The position numbers and the translations under genes were made by a program. A stretch of 14,112 nucleotides of DNA from Paenibacillus sp. Lineage in GTDB: Bacteria; Bacillota; Bacilli; Paenibacillales; Paenibacillaceae. The number at the start of each line of letters is the position of its first letter. Position 1 is the first letter of the stretch. Below are positions 1 through 8,024 of the stretch, one piece after another. Location of the stretch: positions 1 through 14,112 of the forward strand of contig JAQSXN010000025.1 of assembly GCA_029256665.1 (NCBI GenBank), in the 5' to 3' direction. The notes under the pieces are model-generated. The model was not told the DNA's origin. It did not search any database and saw only the letters and a list, made by a program, of their open reading frames with translations.

Positions 1-1
1 G

Positions 2-370
2 GTATGGTGCCAGGTGTCGGACGACGCATCGTCGGGCAGCATGATTTCTCCGTCGGTCGTGCGCAGAGGCGGTCTGCTGCTCGCCGTTACGGCATCGGGG
101 GCGAGTCCCTCGTTATCGATCGCGATCAAACGCGAGATTGCGAAGCAATACGGCCCGCGCTATGAGGGCGGCGTAGCGCGATTGAGAGCGTTGAGAGCAT
201 ACGCCCTGGAGAATCAAAGCGACGATAAACGGCGTCGCGCCGTGCTGGCGCTCGCGGCGGATGAAGTTTTGCGCGGCGAGGAACCCGGTTCCGATGACGG
301 CGGGGGAGAGCTCGCGATAGAAGCATGGTATCATAAGTTGTTAGAGACGACGAAGGGGAGGCAGACGTAA
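2..370 (+). CDS. Precorrin-2 dehydrogenase / sirohydrochlorin ferrochelatase, C-terminal part (5' end outside window)
   Basis: This is the 3' part of a gene whose reading frame is open from base 2 to the TAA at 368-370; the start lies upstream. The visible segment reads SPSVVRRGGLLLAVTASGASP followed by an IKREI helix, which is the signature of the CysG N-terminal / YlnF / Met8 family. There the SGASP motif belongs to the dimerisation and active-site region. By family knowledge the enzyme oxidises precorrin-2 to sirohydrochlorin with NAD+, and many members also insert iron to give siroheme, in the cytoplasm. Its position directly before hemC, and the methyltransferase half of the cobA-hemD gene two genes on, fit a siroheme branch built into the haem operon. 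The stop codon directly abuts the hemC TTG, so the two are probably translationally coupled. The Rossmann NAD-binding part is not in the window. An ATG or GTG inside this stretch (for example GTG at 14) is not the real start. Confidence 0.82.
   Translation, partial: VWCQVSDDASSGSMISPSVVRRGGLLLAVTASGASPSLSIAIKREIAKQYGPRYEGGVARLRALRAYALENQSDDKRRRAVLALAADEVLRGEEPGSDDGGGELAIEAWYHKLLETTKGRQT
353..361 (+). promoter_or_regulatory. Ribosome binding site that decides the hemC TTG start
   Basis: AAGGGGAGG lies 9 bases before the TTG at 371. It supports this non-ATG start, which also places the conserved VITVGTRQSALAL motif at the expected distance from the N-terminus. The site lies inside the end of the upstream dehydrogenase gene. 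Confidence 0.8.
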
Positions 371-1324
371 TTGAATAGAGAAACGCGCGTCATTACGGTA
401 GGCACGAGGCAGAGCGCTTTGGCGCTTACTCAGACGGGACAAGTCATCGATCAGCTAAGCGCGATATGCGAGGAGCGCGGTTTGCCTTATACATTCGAGA
501 TTCGCAAAATATTGACCAAAGGGGATCGCATATTGGACGTAACGTTGTCCAAAGTAGGCGGCAAAGGGTTGTTCGTCAAGGAGATCGAACAAGCTCTGAT
601 CGACGGCGAGATCGACCTGGCGGTCCACAGCATGAAGGACATGCCATATGAACTTCCGGATGGGCTGATCAACGGCGCGACGCCGAAGCGGGTCAATCCG
701 TTGGACTGCCTGATCATGAAGGAAGGCGGAAGCCTGCAGGACTTGCCGCTCGGCGCCAAGGTAGGCACGAGCAGCCTGCGCCGCTCGTGCCAGCTGAAGA
801 ATGTCCGGCCAGATCTGCGGCTGGAGTCGATTCGCGGAAATATCGACTCCCGTATTCGCAAGCTGGAGACGGAGGGCTTCGACGCGGTCGTGCTCGCGGC
901 CGCGGGAATGTCGCGAATGGGATGGGAGGACCGGATCTCCGCCCTCATCCCGGCCGATCTCTGCACGCCGGCCGTCGGGCAGGGCGCGCTCGGGATCGAA
1001 TGCCGCGCAAGCGACGCGGGAGTGAGAGAGCTTCTTGGTTTCCTGAATGATGCGGATACGGAACTAACCGTGAGAGCGGAGCGGAGCTTCCTCGGCACGC
1101 TCCAGGGAGGCTGTCAGGTGCCGATAGGCGCGCATGCGGTTATCGTGGACCGTTCGGGCGACACGCCGTTGTTGGAGCTGACGGGCATCGTCGGTTCCCC
1201 CGACGGAGCAACGCTTCTGAAGGAGATTAAACGCGGCGCCGATCCGATCGAGCTGGGCAAGGAAGTGGCGGGCGCGCTGCTTGCTGCTGGCGGCGACCGG
1301 ATCCTGGCGGAAATCGGGGGATAA
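371..1324 (+). CDS. hemC: Hydroxymethylbilane synthase (porphobilinogen deaminase)
   Basis: The 317-residue product polymerises four porphobilinogen molecules to hydroxymethylbilane in the cytoplasm, the third common step of tetrapyrrole synthesis. Family motifs run in order: VGTRQSALALTQT at the N-terminus, GGKGLFVKEIE, AVHSMKDMP with the catalytic aspartate at about D90, GTSSLRRSCQL, IRGNIDSRI, AVGQGALGIECR and LQGGCQVPIGAHA. The cysteine in the last motif, C248, corresponds to the residue that carries the dipyrromethane cofactor. Length is close to the usual 310-315 residues, so the gene is intact. The start is TTG, chosen because a strong AAGGGGAGG precedes it and because the preceding stop directly abuts it. 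It is followed after two bases by cobA-hemD. No terminator or promoter is seen at either border, so it is internal to an operon. Confidence 0.97.
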   Translation: MNRETRVITVGTRQSALALTQTGQVIDQLSAICEERGLPYTFEIRKILTKGDRILDVTLSKVGGKGLFVKEIEQALIDGEIDLAVHSMKDMPYELPDGLINGATPKRVNPLDCLIMKEGGSLQDLPLGAKVGTSSLRRSCQLKNVRPDLRLESIRGNIDSRIRKLETEGFDAVVLAAAGMSRMGWEDRISALIPADLCTPAVGQGALGIECRASDAGVRELLGFLNDADTELTVRAERSFLGTLQGGCQVPIGAHAVIVDRSGDTPLLELTGIVGSPDGATLLKEIKRGADPIELGKEVAGALLAAGGDRILAEIGG

Positions 1325-1326
1325 AC

Positions 1327-2889
1327 ATGGACAAGGGGAAAGTCTATTTGGTCGGGGCGGGACCGGGAGATCCCAAGCTGATTACCGTGCGGGGCATGCA
1401 ATGCCTGGAGCGCTGCGACGTCGTCGTCTACGACCGGTTGGCGAGCCCGAGGCTGCTTCGCCACGCCAAGCCGGGCGCGGAGCTTATTTATGTAGGCAAG
1501 CTGCCCGACCGGCATACGATGAAGCAAGAAGAGATCAATCAGCTGCTCGTCGATCTGGCGCTTGCAGGGAAAACGGTAACGCGGCTAAAGGGCGGCGACC
1601 CGACGATCTTCGGCCGAGTCGGCGAAGAAGCCGAGCTGCTGTACGATAACGGCATCGAATTCGAAATCGTGCCGGGCATAACGTCGGCGATTGCTGTGCC
1701 CGCATACGCGGGCATCCCGGTCACGCACCGAGACCTGGCATCCTCGCTATCCATCGTGACGGGGCATGAAAGTCCGGACAAGCTGGACCGCTCCATCCAC
1801 TGGGACAAGGTGACCAACGCTACGGGCACGCTATTATTCTTGATGGGCGTTGCCAAAATCGGCTATATCGCGGAGCAGCTCATCCGCCACGGCAAACCGG
1901 CTACAACGCCGGTAGCGCTTGTAAGGTGGGGGACTCGCGTGGAGCAACAGACGATCGTCGGCACGCTCGCGACGATCGAAGAGATCGTCAAGGCGGCGAA
2001 CTTCCAGCCGCCCGCGGTCATTATCGTCGGCGAAGTCGTGCTGCAGCGCGACAAGCTCCGCTGGTACGAGCGCAAGCCGCTGTTCGGCACTCGCGTGCTC
2101 GTCACGCGGGCGCGGGCGCAGGCAAGCGAGCTGTCGGAGCGGATCGAGGAGCTTGGAGGCGAGCCTTGCGAATTCCCGGTCATCGATATTCGCGAGCCGA
2201 ACGGAGAAGCCGCGATCTCCGTGCTGCAGGAGAAGCTGGCGGCGGCGGGGAGCTATCAGTGGCTCGTCTTCACGAGCGTCAACGGCGTCGATTATTTCTT
2301 CCGCTGGCTGCGCCGTTTCAAGCTGGATATTCGTTCGTTCGCCGCGGCTCGTATCGTGGCCGTTGGACCCAAGACGGCGGAGGCGCTTGAAAGCAGAGGA
2401 CTTCAGGTCGAAGAGCTTCCGGTCAAGTTCCATGCGGAATCGCTCCTGGAGCGGACCCAGGGTTGGATGTCGCCGGGGGAACGCGCGTTATTGCCGAGAG
2501 GCGACCTTGCGCGCGACGTGATGCCGAGGCTTCTGAAGGAGCGCGGAGTGGAAGCCGTGGAGATCGACGTCTACGAGACGGTTCTGGCCGACACGCAGGA
2601 CGATTACGTGCTGGAATGGCTGAAAGAGAAGGCGATTCATCTGATCACGTTTACGAGCTCGTCGACGGTAACGAATCTGCTGACTTTGTTGCGCAAGAAC
2701 GGCATCGAAGATCCGGCGGCAGCGCTCGCGGGCATCCCGATCGCGAGCATCGGTCCCATCACGTCGGAGACGGTTCGGGAATCGGGCTTTGAAGTAACGA
2801 TTGAGGCGGAAGAAGCAACGATAGACAGTTTGCTTGACGCGATAGCCGGCTGGCGGCTTGCGACACGAGCATCGAAGGAGGACGTTTAA
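1327..2889 (+). CDS. cobA-hemD: Fused uroporphyrinogen-III C-methyltransferase and uroporphyrinogen-III synthase
   Basis: A 520-residue two-domain protein. Residues 1 to about 245 are a SAM-dependent methyltransferase of the SUMT/CobA type: [12 protein letters not shown] at the N-terminus, [45 protein letters not shown] and [11 protein letters not shown]. From about residue 254 to the end is a HemD domain: [59 protein letters not shown] and ASIGPITSE. By family knowledge the HemD half cyclises hydroxymethylbilane to uroporphyrinogen III, and the CobA half methylates that product twice to precorrin-2, the entry to siroheme and cobalamin. The fusion therefore holds the branch point in one polypeptide. 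Such fusions are known in several Firmicutes. ATG start at 1327, two bases after the hemC stop. Both domains look complete, with no frameshift. Confidence 0.95.
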   Translation: MDKGKVYLVGAGPGDPKLITVRGMQCLERCDVVVYDRLASPRLLRHAKPGAELIYVGKLPDRHTMKQEEINQLLVDLALAGKTVTRLKGGDPTIFGRVGEEAELLYDNGIEFEIVPGITSAIAVPAYAGIPVTHRDLASSLSIVTGHESPDKLDRSIHWDKVTNATGTLLFLMGVAKIGYIAEQLIRHGKPATTPVALVRWGTRVEQQTIVGTLATIEEIVKAANFQPPAVIIVGEVVLQRDKLRWYERKPLFGTRVLVTRARAQASELSERIEELGGEPCEFPVIDIREPNGEAAISVLQEKLAAAGSYQWLVFTSVNGVDYFFRWLRRFKLDIRSFAAARIVAVGPKTAEALESRGLQVEELPVKFHAESLLERTQGWMSPGERALLPRGDLARDVMPRLLKERGVEAVEIDVYETVLADTQDDYVLEWLKEKAIHLITFTSSSTVTNLLTLLRKNGIEDPAAALAGIPIASIGPITSETVRESGFEVTIEAEEATIDSLLDAIAGWRLATRASKEDV

Positions 2890-2891
2890 AG

Positions 2892-3893
2892 ATGGCATTT
2901 CCAATTACAAGACATCGCAGACTCCGCAGAACGGCGGGCATTCGCGCGCTAGTACGCGAGACGGCGCTGGGTTCTAGCGACTTCATATATCCTATATTCG
3001 TCACGCACGGCGACAATATTAAGGAAGAAATTCCGTCGATGCCAGGCGTATACCATTTCTCGATGGACCGTCTCGAAGCGGAAATTCGCGATGTCGTCGC
3101 TTCAGGCGTGGGAGCCGTCCTTCTGTTCGGCGTGCCGGAACATAAAGACGCCGTAGGCACGTCGGCTTACGATTCCGAGGGTATCGTGCAACGCGCGACC
3201 CGGGCGATTAAACAATGGGCGCCCGAGCTTGTCGTCGTGGCCGACACTTGCCTTTGCCAGTTTACGGATCACGGCCATTGCGGCATCGTGCATCAAGACG
3301 AAGCGACGGGGACGGCGGTCGTGGACAACGACCGCTCGCTCGAGCTGCTCGTGCGCACAGCGGTATCCCAGGCGGAAGCCGGAGCGGATATCATCGCTCC
3401 GTCCAATATGATGGACGGCTTCGTCCATGCGATTCGCAGCGGCCTCGACGAAGCGGGATACGGCGATATCGCGATCATGTCCTATTCGGTCAAATATTCG
3501 TCGGCATTCTACGGCCCGTTCCGCGATGCGGCTCATTCGGCGCCGCAATTCGGCGACCGCAAGACGTATCAGATGGATCCCGCCAACGTGCGCGAGGCGG
3601 TGCGCGAAGCGGAATCCGACGTCGCGGAAGGCGCGGACATGCTGATGGTCAAGCCGGCGCTCGCTTATTTGGACGTATTGCGCATGCTGAAGGAGCAATT
3701 CGACCTGCCGGTCGTCGCCTATAACGTCAGCGCCGAATATTCGATGGTCAAGGCGGCCGCGGCAAACGGGTGGATCAACGAAAAAGCGATTGTTTTGGAG
3801 ACGTTGACGGGCATGAAGCGCGCCGGCGCGGACATTATTATCACCTATCATGCCAAGGATGCGGCACGTTGGTTGAGAGGAGAGGAAGTCTAA
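2892..3893 (+). CDS. hemB: Delta-aminolevulinic acid dehydratase (porphobilinogen synthase), zinc type
   Basis: The 333-residue enzyme condenses two 5-aminolevulinate molecules to porphobilinogen. Visible motifs are [18 protein letters not shown] and [10 protein letters not shown] near the N-terminus, [68 protein letters not shown] and [12 protein letters not shown]. The two Schiff-base lysines are K201 (in SVKYSS) and K254 (in MVKPAL). C120, C122 and C130 form the three-cysteine metal site typical of zinc-dependent HemB, in contrast to the aspartate-rich magnesium type. Start ATG at 2892, with AAGGAGG at 2875-2881, two bases after the previous stop. The stop TAA overlaps the hemL ATG by one base. 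Length and motif set are normal. Confidence 0.97.
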   Translation: MAFPITRHRRLRRTAGIRALVRETALGSSDFIYPIFVTHGDNIKEEIPSMPGVYHFSMDRLEAEIRDVVASGVGAVLLFGVPEHKDAVGTSAYDSEGIVQRATRAIKQWAPELVVVADTCLCQFTDHGHCGIVHQDEATGTAVVDNDRSLELLVRTAVSQAEAGADIIAPSNMMDGFVHAIRSGLDEAGYGDIAIMSYSVKYSSAFYGPFRDAAHSAPQFGDRKTYQMDPANVREAVREAESDVAEGADMLMVKPALAYLDVLRMLKEQFDLPVVAYNVSAEYSMVKAAAANGWINEKAIVLETLTGMKRAGADIIITYHAKDAARWLRGEEV

Positions 3894-5194
3894 TGAGCGA
3901 TCATACGAGCAAGAGGCAGGATGCCAAGTCCTCGGAGGCGTTCGCCAGGGCGAAAAAAGTTATTCCTGGCGGCGTCAACAGTCCGGTGCGCGCGTTTAAG
4001 TCGGTCGGCTTGACGCCGGTTTACATGGAGAGGGGCGCCGGGAGCCGCGTATACGACATCGACGGCAACTCCTACATCGACTATGTCGCATCGTGGGGGC
4101 CGCTTATCATGGGCCACGCCCACCCGGAGGTAGTGGAAGCCATACGCAAGACGGCAGAGAAGGGCACCAGCTTCGGCGCTCCTACGGAGCTCGAGACGCT
4201 GATGGCCGAGCTGGTCTGCGAACGCGTCCCTTCCGTCGATCTCGTGCGGATGGTCAATTCGGGGACGGAGGCGACGATGAGCGCGCTTCGGCTCGCTCGA
4301 GGCTATACGAAACGCAGCAAAATCATGAAGTTCGAGGGCTCGTACCACGGTCACGCCGACAGTCTGTTGATTAAAGCGGGGTCGGGCGTCGCCACGCTTG
4401 GCCTTCCCGACAGTCCGGGCGTGCCCGAGCATGTCGCCGCCCATACGATCACGGTGCCGTATAACGATATCGAGTCCGTTAAGCTCGCGTTCGAGAAGTT
4501 CGGCGAAGAGATCGCTTGCGTCATCGTGGAGCCCGTCGCCGGCAATATGGGCGTCGTGCCGCCGCTGCCGGGCTTCCTGGAAGGTCTGCGCGACGTTACG
4601 TCCGAGTACGGCAGCCTGCTTATTTTCGACGAAGTGATGACCGGCTTCCGCGTCGGCTATTCCTGCGCGCAAGGGCTGTTCGGCGTGACGCCGGACTTGA
4701 CCTGCTTCGGCAAAGTGATCGGCGGAGGCTTGCCCGTCGGCGCGTACGGCGGCAAACGCGAAATCATGGAGATGATCGCGCCGAGCGGCCCCATCTATCA
4801 GGCGGGCACGTTGTCGGGCAATCCGCTCGCGATGGCGGCTGGCTATACGACGCTTAAGCTTATGACGCACGAGCGGTATCAGCTGCTGGAGCGTCAAGCC
4901 GTGAAGCTTCAGCTCGGCTTCGAGAAGAACGCGGCGAAGCACGGCATCGCGTCGACGATTAACCGCGTCGGCTCCATGGTATGTCCGTTCTTCACGGAGC
5001 AGACGGTCATCAATTACGATTCGGCGAAAACGTCGGATTTGGCGCGATTCAGAACGTATTTTGCCGCAATGCTGGATCAAGGCGTGAGCATCGCGCCATC
5101 CCAGTTCGAGGGCATGTTCGTTTCGGGCGTCCATTCGGACGAAGATATCGAAGCGACCATCGCGGCGCATGACGCCGCGTTTGCTCGGCTATAA
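3893..5194 (+). CDS. hemL: Glutamate-1-semialdehyde 2,1-aminomutase
   Basis: The 433-residue PLP enzyme converts glutamate-1-semialdehyde to 5-aminolevulinate, the last step of the C5 route. Motifs: [11 protein letters not shown] at the N-terminus, [87 protein letters not shown] and [16 protein letters not shown]274 in CFGKVIGGG is the PLP lysine. The open frame extends upstream to 3770, inside hemB, but the true start is the ATG at 3893. It has AGAGGAGAGGAAG at 3876-3888, and the family N-terminus follows within about 25 residues. The ATG shares its A with the hemB TAA (TAATG), which suggests termination-reinitiation coupling of hemB and hemL. Length matches the 425-435 usual for HemL. No deviation in key residues was seen. 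Confidence 0.97.
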   Translation: MSDHTSKRQDAKSSEAFARAKKVIPGGVNSPVRAFKSVGLTPVYMERGAGSRVYDIDGNSYIDYVASWGPLIMGHAHPEVVEAIRKTAEKGTSFGAPTELETLMAELVCERVPSVDLVRMVNSGTEATMSALRLARGYTKRSKIMKFEGSYHGHADSLLIKAGSGVATLGLPDSPGVPEHVAAHTITVPYNDIESVKLAFEKFGEEIACVIVEPVAGNMGVVPPLPGFLEGLRDVTSEYGSLLIFDEVMTGFRVGYSCAQGLFGVTPDLTCFGKVIGGGLPVGAYGGKREIMEMIAPSGPIYQAGTLSGNPLAMAAGYTTLKLMTHERYQLLERQAVKLQLGFEKNAAKHGIASTINRVGSMVCPFFTEQTVINYDSAKTSDLARFRTYFAAMLDQGVSIAPSQFEGMFVSGVHSDEDIEATIAAHDAAFARL

Positions 5195-5221
5195 TCGCAT
5201 AGAGGAGGTTCGGCGCACAAG

Positions 5222-6166
5222 ATGATTGATCGTTATGAACGCAGCGGCGAATGGCTGGTGCTCGATCCCGAGACGCTAGCCCCGTCCTCCTCCGTTAGCA
5301 GCCAGCCCGAAGCCGGCAGCCATGCGCATGAAGTGCGCAAGTGGCTGCTGGCTTGTTCCGTATTTCCGGACAAATGGATTAATCGGCTGTTCTCGGTAGG
5401 CGGCATACGAATGACGGACGACGGGCGCATCGGTCTGCTCGCTTTCCCCGCGGCTAGCGCCAAGCTGAACGAATACGAACGGGAAAGGATTGCTAATCAC
5501 CCAGGCATCGCCCCGCCCCGCGCGCTGTACGAGGACAACTTCTGCCTCGTGCTGGACAAGCCGGCCGGCATGCCCGTTCACGGATCCTCCCCGGGGCAAG
5601 CGGACACCTTGGACGAGGCTGCGGCTCGCCATATGAGGGAGCAAGGCGACCCGCTGACCGTTCGGCATATTCACCGGCTGGACGACGATACGTCGGGGCC
5701 CGTCCTCTATTCCAAAAACGATCTGGCGCAGCTACGTCTGGACGAAGCGATGAGAGACAAGGGAATCGATCGGATCTATATCGCCGCCGTTCATGGACGT
5801 CTGCGCGATAAGAGAGGGATTATCGACGCCCCGATCGGCAAGGACCGCCACCACAAATCGCGTCGCCGGGTCGTGCCCGGCGGTGACGAGGCGATAACGC
5901 GTTACGAGGTTATTCAAGAGTCGGGGGACTATTCGATCGCGAGAGTAGAGCTGGAAACGGGCAGGACGCACCAAATACGCGTTCACATGAGCCATATCGG
6001 GCATCCGCTGCTCGGAGATTCGTTGTATGGCGGAAGATCGGCGGGAGGTCTTCGTCATCAGGCGCTTCACGGCGAGAGGCTGATCTTCCCGCATCCGCTG
6101 ACCGGGAAGACGGTCGAGGCAAACTCGCCTTGGCCGGATTGGCTGGCGAAACTTCGCGATAGGTAG
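5222..6166 (+). CDS. RluA-family RNA pseudouridine synthase
   Basis: A 314-residue protein of the RluA/RluC/RluD family, which isomerises uridine to pseudouridine in rRNA or tRNA. Key motifs: LYEDNFCLVLDKPAGMPVHG (about residues 101-120), HRLDDDTSG with catalytic aspartate D154, IYIAAVHG, GRTHQIRVHMSHIGHPLLGD and a C-terminal HPLTGK. Residues about 38-80 (VRKWLL...WINRLFSVGGIRMTDDGRI) resemble a reduced S4-like RNA-binding segment, but with few of the usual basic residues. The residue after TSG is proline (TSGPVLY), where leucine is common. ATG at 5222, with GAGGAGG at 5202-5208. It lies 27 bases after hemL, with no terminator between, so it is probably read through from the hem operon. Its RNA target cannot be read from the sequence; RluD, RluC and RluB-type roles are not distinguished. 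Family assignment is firm, specificity unknown. Confidence 0.9.
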   Translation: MIDRYERSGEWLVLDPETLAPSSSVSSQPEAGSHAHEVRKWLLACSVFPDKWINRLFSVGGIRMTDDGRIGLLAFPAASAKLNEYERERIANHPGIAPPRALYEDNFCLVLDKPAGMPVHGSSPGQADTLDEAAARHMREQGDPLTVRHIHRLDDDTSGPVLYSKNDLAQLRLDEAMRDKGIDRIYIAAVHGRLRDKRGIIDAPIGKDRHHKSRRRVVPGGDEAITRYEVIQESGDYSIARVELETGRTHQIRVHMSHIGHPLLGDSLYGGRSAGGLRHQALHGERLIFPHPLTGKTVEANSPWPDWLAKLRDR

Positions 6167-6185
6167 TCCGCCTTTGAAAAAGACA

Positions 6186-6215
6186 GTCATGCTCCCGCTT
6201 GCTGGGCCATATAGA
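6186..6215 (+). promoter_or_regulatory. Putative sigma-E-type promoter for spoVID
   Basis: GTCATGCT at 6186-6193 and CATATAGA at 6208-6215 are separated by 14 bases. This resembles the mother-cell sigma-E consensus (about GTCATATT, 14 bases, CATACAnT). The -35 half is imperfect. Transcription would begin near 6223 and give a leader of about 50 bases to the spoVID GTG. In Bacillus subtilis spoVID is a sigma-E gene, which supports the reading. The call is by eye and inferential. Confidence 0.42.
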
Positions 6216-6256
6216 TAAGTAGTGTATGTGCCATTAGACCAAGCATTCAGTATGAG

Positions 6257-6264
6257 AAGGGAGG
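6257..6264 (+). promoter_or_regulatory. Ribosome binding site that decides the spoVID GTG start
   Basis: AAGGGAGG lies 8 bases before the GTG at 6273. The open frame extends back to 6222, but no ribosome binding site fits the upstream candidates. The 17 extra residues would also precede the natural N-terminus MSDQNNGLRFDVYERVHLP. Confidence 0.75.
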
Positions 6265-6272
6265 ACTTTGGC

Positions 6273-7685
6273 GTGTCGGATCAAAATAACGGATTACGAT
6301 TTGACGTGTATGAGCGCGTTCATCTGCCCGACGATGTAGCGGCGATAGACGAGTTGGAGGAGATTGAATTAGTTCCCCGCATTCAGGTGATCGATCAGGG
6401 GGACCAAGCCGTCCTGAAGGGACAGCTGTTGCTGAGCGGTGTCTATCGGAGCCAGAACGAGATCGCGGGGCCGTTGACGCTCGAGCACTGGATTCCGGTG
6501 GAAATCTCGTTGCCGATGAACCGCGTGTCGAGGCTCGACGACATATCGATCGAGATCGACAATTTCGACGTCGACCTGATCTCCGCTCGGACGCTCAATG
6601 TTACGGGCGTGTTGTCCCTGCGGGGCATCGCCGTCGACCCGGTAGAGGAACAGTCCGGACAGTTGTGGGAAGAGGAGTCTTTTACCGCGACGCATGAGCG
6701 TGAAGAAGAGGTCGGGCAGCAAGACGAAAGCTTTGCGCAGCATGCGGAAGCCTACGTGACGGACGCGTTCGGCAATGTCGCGCAAGGAGGCTATGCGGCT
6801 ATGCCTCAAACGTTCGCGCAGCAGCCTCTGAACTACGCGCAGCAGCCACCAAATTTTGCGCAGCGCGATTACGCGCCGCCGCAGTTCCAAGCGGAGCAGG
6901 ACGAGCAGAGCTACATAGCGGAAGCTTCGGCCATCGAAAGCGCGGGCGGCGACGGCCGCGAAATTACGATTTCTTCGCAGCAAACCAGCGGAGACAGCTG
7001 GCTGCAATGGGGCGCGCTGGCCGAGTCGGGCCAGAAGCAGCCATACGCCCAGCAAGCGCAGTCGATTCAGGAGGAGCAGCCGGTTCTGGCCCAGCCATGG
7101 ATTGCCGAACCTCCATACTCGCCTTCCGGCGAGCAAGCGGTTGACCGTCCCGAAGAGGAAGCGGCGCCGATTACCGAGGAAGCTTCCTGGGCTAGCGAAG
7201 CCGAAGCGAGCCGGATCGGGCAGCAGCTCGAGGCATCGATCGTAGAATCGGAGGAGCAGCAGGAGCAAGAGCAGGAGCAAGAGCAGGAGCAGGAGCAAGA
7301 AGCTCGCAAGCAGCAGGAGGTCCAAATCGCATTCTCCGCGGGAGGCGAGGAAGGTCAGGGCGATGTCGGCTTCCGCGCGCTGCTGCAATCCAGCCGCCGC
7401 GAGCAAGCGCTTCGCGAGGCGGCGGATCAGGTCTATCAAGAGCAGCAGCAAGCGCAGAACGCTTCCAGGACGACCGCGATTGAAGAAGAGATCGAGTGGA
7501 AGAAGCTGTTCCTGAGCAAAGCGGAGGACAATGAATTCCGCAAGATCAGAATGTGCATCGTCCAGAAGGAAGAAACGTTGGAGCAGATCGCCGTTCGTTA
7601 CAGCCTGAATCCTAGAGATATCTTGAATCACAACAGGCTTCACGAGTCCGCCGTGGAGGAAGGCCAACTGTTGTACATCCCTTAG
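6273..7685 (+). CDS. spoVID: SpoVID-like spore coat morphogenetic protein with C-terminal LysM domain
   Basis: A 470-residue protein. Residues 1 to about 130 are a SpoVID N-terminal domain (NGLRFDVYERVHLPDD, VIDQGDQAVLKGQLLLSG, EHWIPVEISLPMNRV). A long acidic, glutamine-rich low-complexity middle follows, with YAQQP/FAQQP repeats near residues 180-205 and an alternating Glu-Gln run at residues 331-343. The last 47 residues are a LysM domain (VQKEETLEQIAVRYSLNP, DILNHNRLHES, GQLLYIP), preceded by a conserved-looking EIEWKKLFLSKAED segment. In Bacillus subtilis SpoVID works with SpoIVA on the forespore surface in the mother cell to make the coat encase the spore, and its LysM domain binds lipid II. 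No signal peptide or membrane segment is seen, as expected. It is shorter than the roughly 575 residues of the B. subtilis protein; the linker accounts for this. Position between hemL and valS matches B. subtilis. A generic LysM protein is the alternative. Confidence 0.85.
   Translation: MSDQNNGLRFDVYERVHLPDDVAAIDELEEIELVPRIQVIDQGDQAVLKGQLLLSGVYRSQNEIAGPLTLEHWIPVEISLPMNRVSRLDDISIEIDNFDVDLISARTLNVTGVLSLRGIAVDPVEEQSGQLWEEESFTATHEREEEVGQQDESFAQHAEAYVTDAFGNVAQGGYAAMPQTFAQQPLNYAQQPPNFAQRDYAPPQFQAEQDEQSYIAEASAIESAGGDGREITISSQQTSGDSWLQWGALAESGQKQPYAQQAQSIQEEQPVLAQPWIAEPPYSPSGEQAVDRPEEEAAPITEEASWASEAEASRIGQQLEASIVESEEQQEQEQEQEQEQEQEARKQQEVQIAFSAGGEEGQGDVGFRALLQSSRREQALREAADQVYQEQQQAQNASRTTAIEEEIEWKKLFLSKAEDNEFRKIRMCIVQKEETLEQIAVRYSLNPRDILNHNRLHESAVEEGQLLYIP
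7251..7301 (+). repeat. In-frame GAGCAR hexamer repeat in spoVID coding for Glu-Gln
   Basis: Alternating GAG and CAA/CAG codons form about six tandem GAGCAR units and encode residues E327-E343. The unit is a multiple of three, so slippage changes linker length without shifting frame. The stretch lies in the disordered middle of the protein. Confidence 0.9.
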
Positions 7686-7975
7686 CGGGATCGAACCGGT
7701 GTAGGCAGATAGCGGCAAGCAGCGGCAGAAGAGCGGTTAGGCTATACGGAAGTTCCTTTCCGAATGGAATTTCAAACCGTTTTTTGCAAGAGGCCTTTTC
7801 CTTGGGGGTTTAAAGCGACCCTCCAAGAGAGAAGGTCTTTTTGCTGAGTTTTGATTCAATATTAAGCAAGTGTGATGATAGCGGTCGCGAGGTATAGGTA
7901 GATGGGATCGACTTAAAGCGCGGGAGAGAGCGGCCTAACGGGATTAGGCAAATGACCATAAAACCGCTGATCAGG
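7686..7975. other. Intergenic stretch after spoVID, no gene seen
   Basis: No open frame with a ribosome binding site or family resemblance is visible on either strand. The 5' half holds a weak hairpin possibility (GCGGTT at 7733-7738 with AACCGT at 7775-7780, inner CGGAA/TTCCG, then six T at 7780-7785). A clearer intrinsic terminator follows at 7788-7842. A short 6-bp hairpin (GCCTAA 7933-7938, TTAGGC 7944-7949) sits 26 bases before the valS promoter -35 and could be an operator or chance. In Bacillus subtilis ysxE occupies the interval between spoVID and valS; nothing like it remains here. Confidence 0.7.
7788..7842 (+). terminator. Intrinsic terminator after spoVID
   Basis: AGAGGCCTT (7789-7797) pairs with AAGGTCTTT (7832-7840) with two G-U pairs, and the inner arms CTTGG-GGG and CCC-T-CCAAG pair with a single bulged T. 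An asymmetric internal loop separates the two helices. The 3' arm runs into a TTT/TT tract ending at 7842. It lies about 100 bases after the spoVID stop and before the valS promoter, where a unit boundary is expected. Confidence 0.65.
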
Positions 7976-8004
7976 TTGACTCCGTTCGTTAACAAATGTA
8001 TGAT
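7976..8004 (+). promoter_or_regulatory. Sigma-A promoter of the T-box valS-folC-murC unit
   Basis: TTGACT (7976-7981), a 17-base spacer and TATGAT (7999-8004) differ from TTGACA/TATAAT by one base each. Transcription would start near 8011, just before the first base-paired element of the T-box. This is the strongest housekeeping promoter seen in the window. Confidence 0.85.
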
Positions 8005-8024
8005 ATAGCATATGTATGTATATG

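Noticed and set aside
3770..3892. N-terminal extension of the hemL frame into hemB
   Set aside because: No ribosome binding site at 3770, the segment overlaps conserved hemB C-terminal coding, and HemL family proteins begin close to the ATG at 3893.
3890..5170. 426-codon open frame on the minus strand opposite hemL
   Set aside because: It mirrors the high-GC coding pattern of hemL, is rich in Arg and His, has no recognisable family motif and no ribosome binding site.
6222..6272. Upstream GTG start for spoVID at 6222
   Set aside because: No ribosome binding site there, and it lies at the predicted transcription start of the sigma-E-like promoter; GTG at 6273 has AAGGGAGG at good spacing.
6369..7718. 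449-codon open frame on the minus strand opposite spoVID, with a poly-leucine stretch
   Set aside because: The leucine run is only the complement of the Glu-Gln codon repeat of spoVID; there are no family motifs, and the spoVID frame has clear N-terminal and LysM domains.
7733..7786. Possible terminator ending in six T at 7780-7785
   Set aside because: The closing stem is only six pairs including a G-U, with a 36-base interior; the structure at 7788-7842 is a better terminator, so this is mentioned only as a weak alternative.
7921..7968. Nested short inverted repeats upstream of the valS promoter as a regulator binding site
   Set aside because: Six- and five-base arms are short enough to arise by chance, and the T-box already explains regulation.
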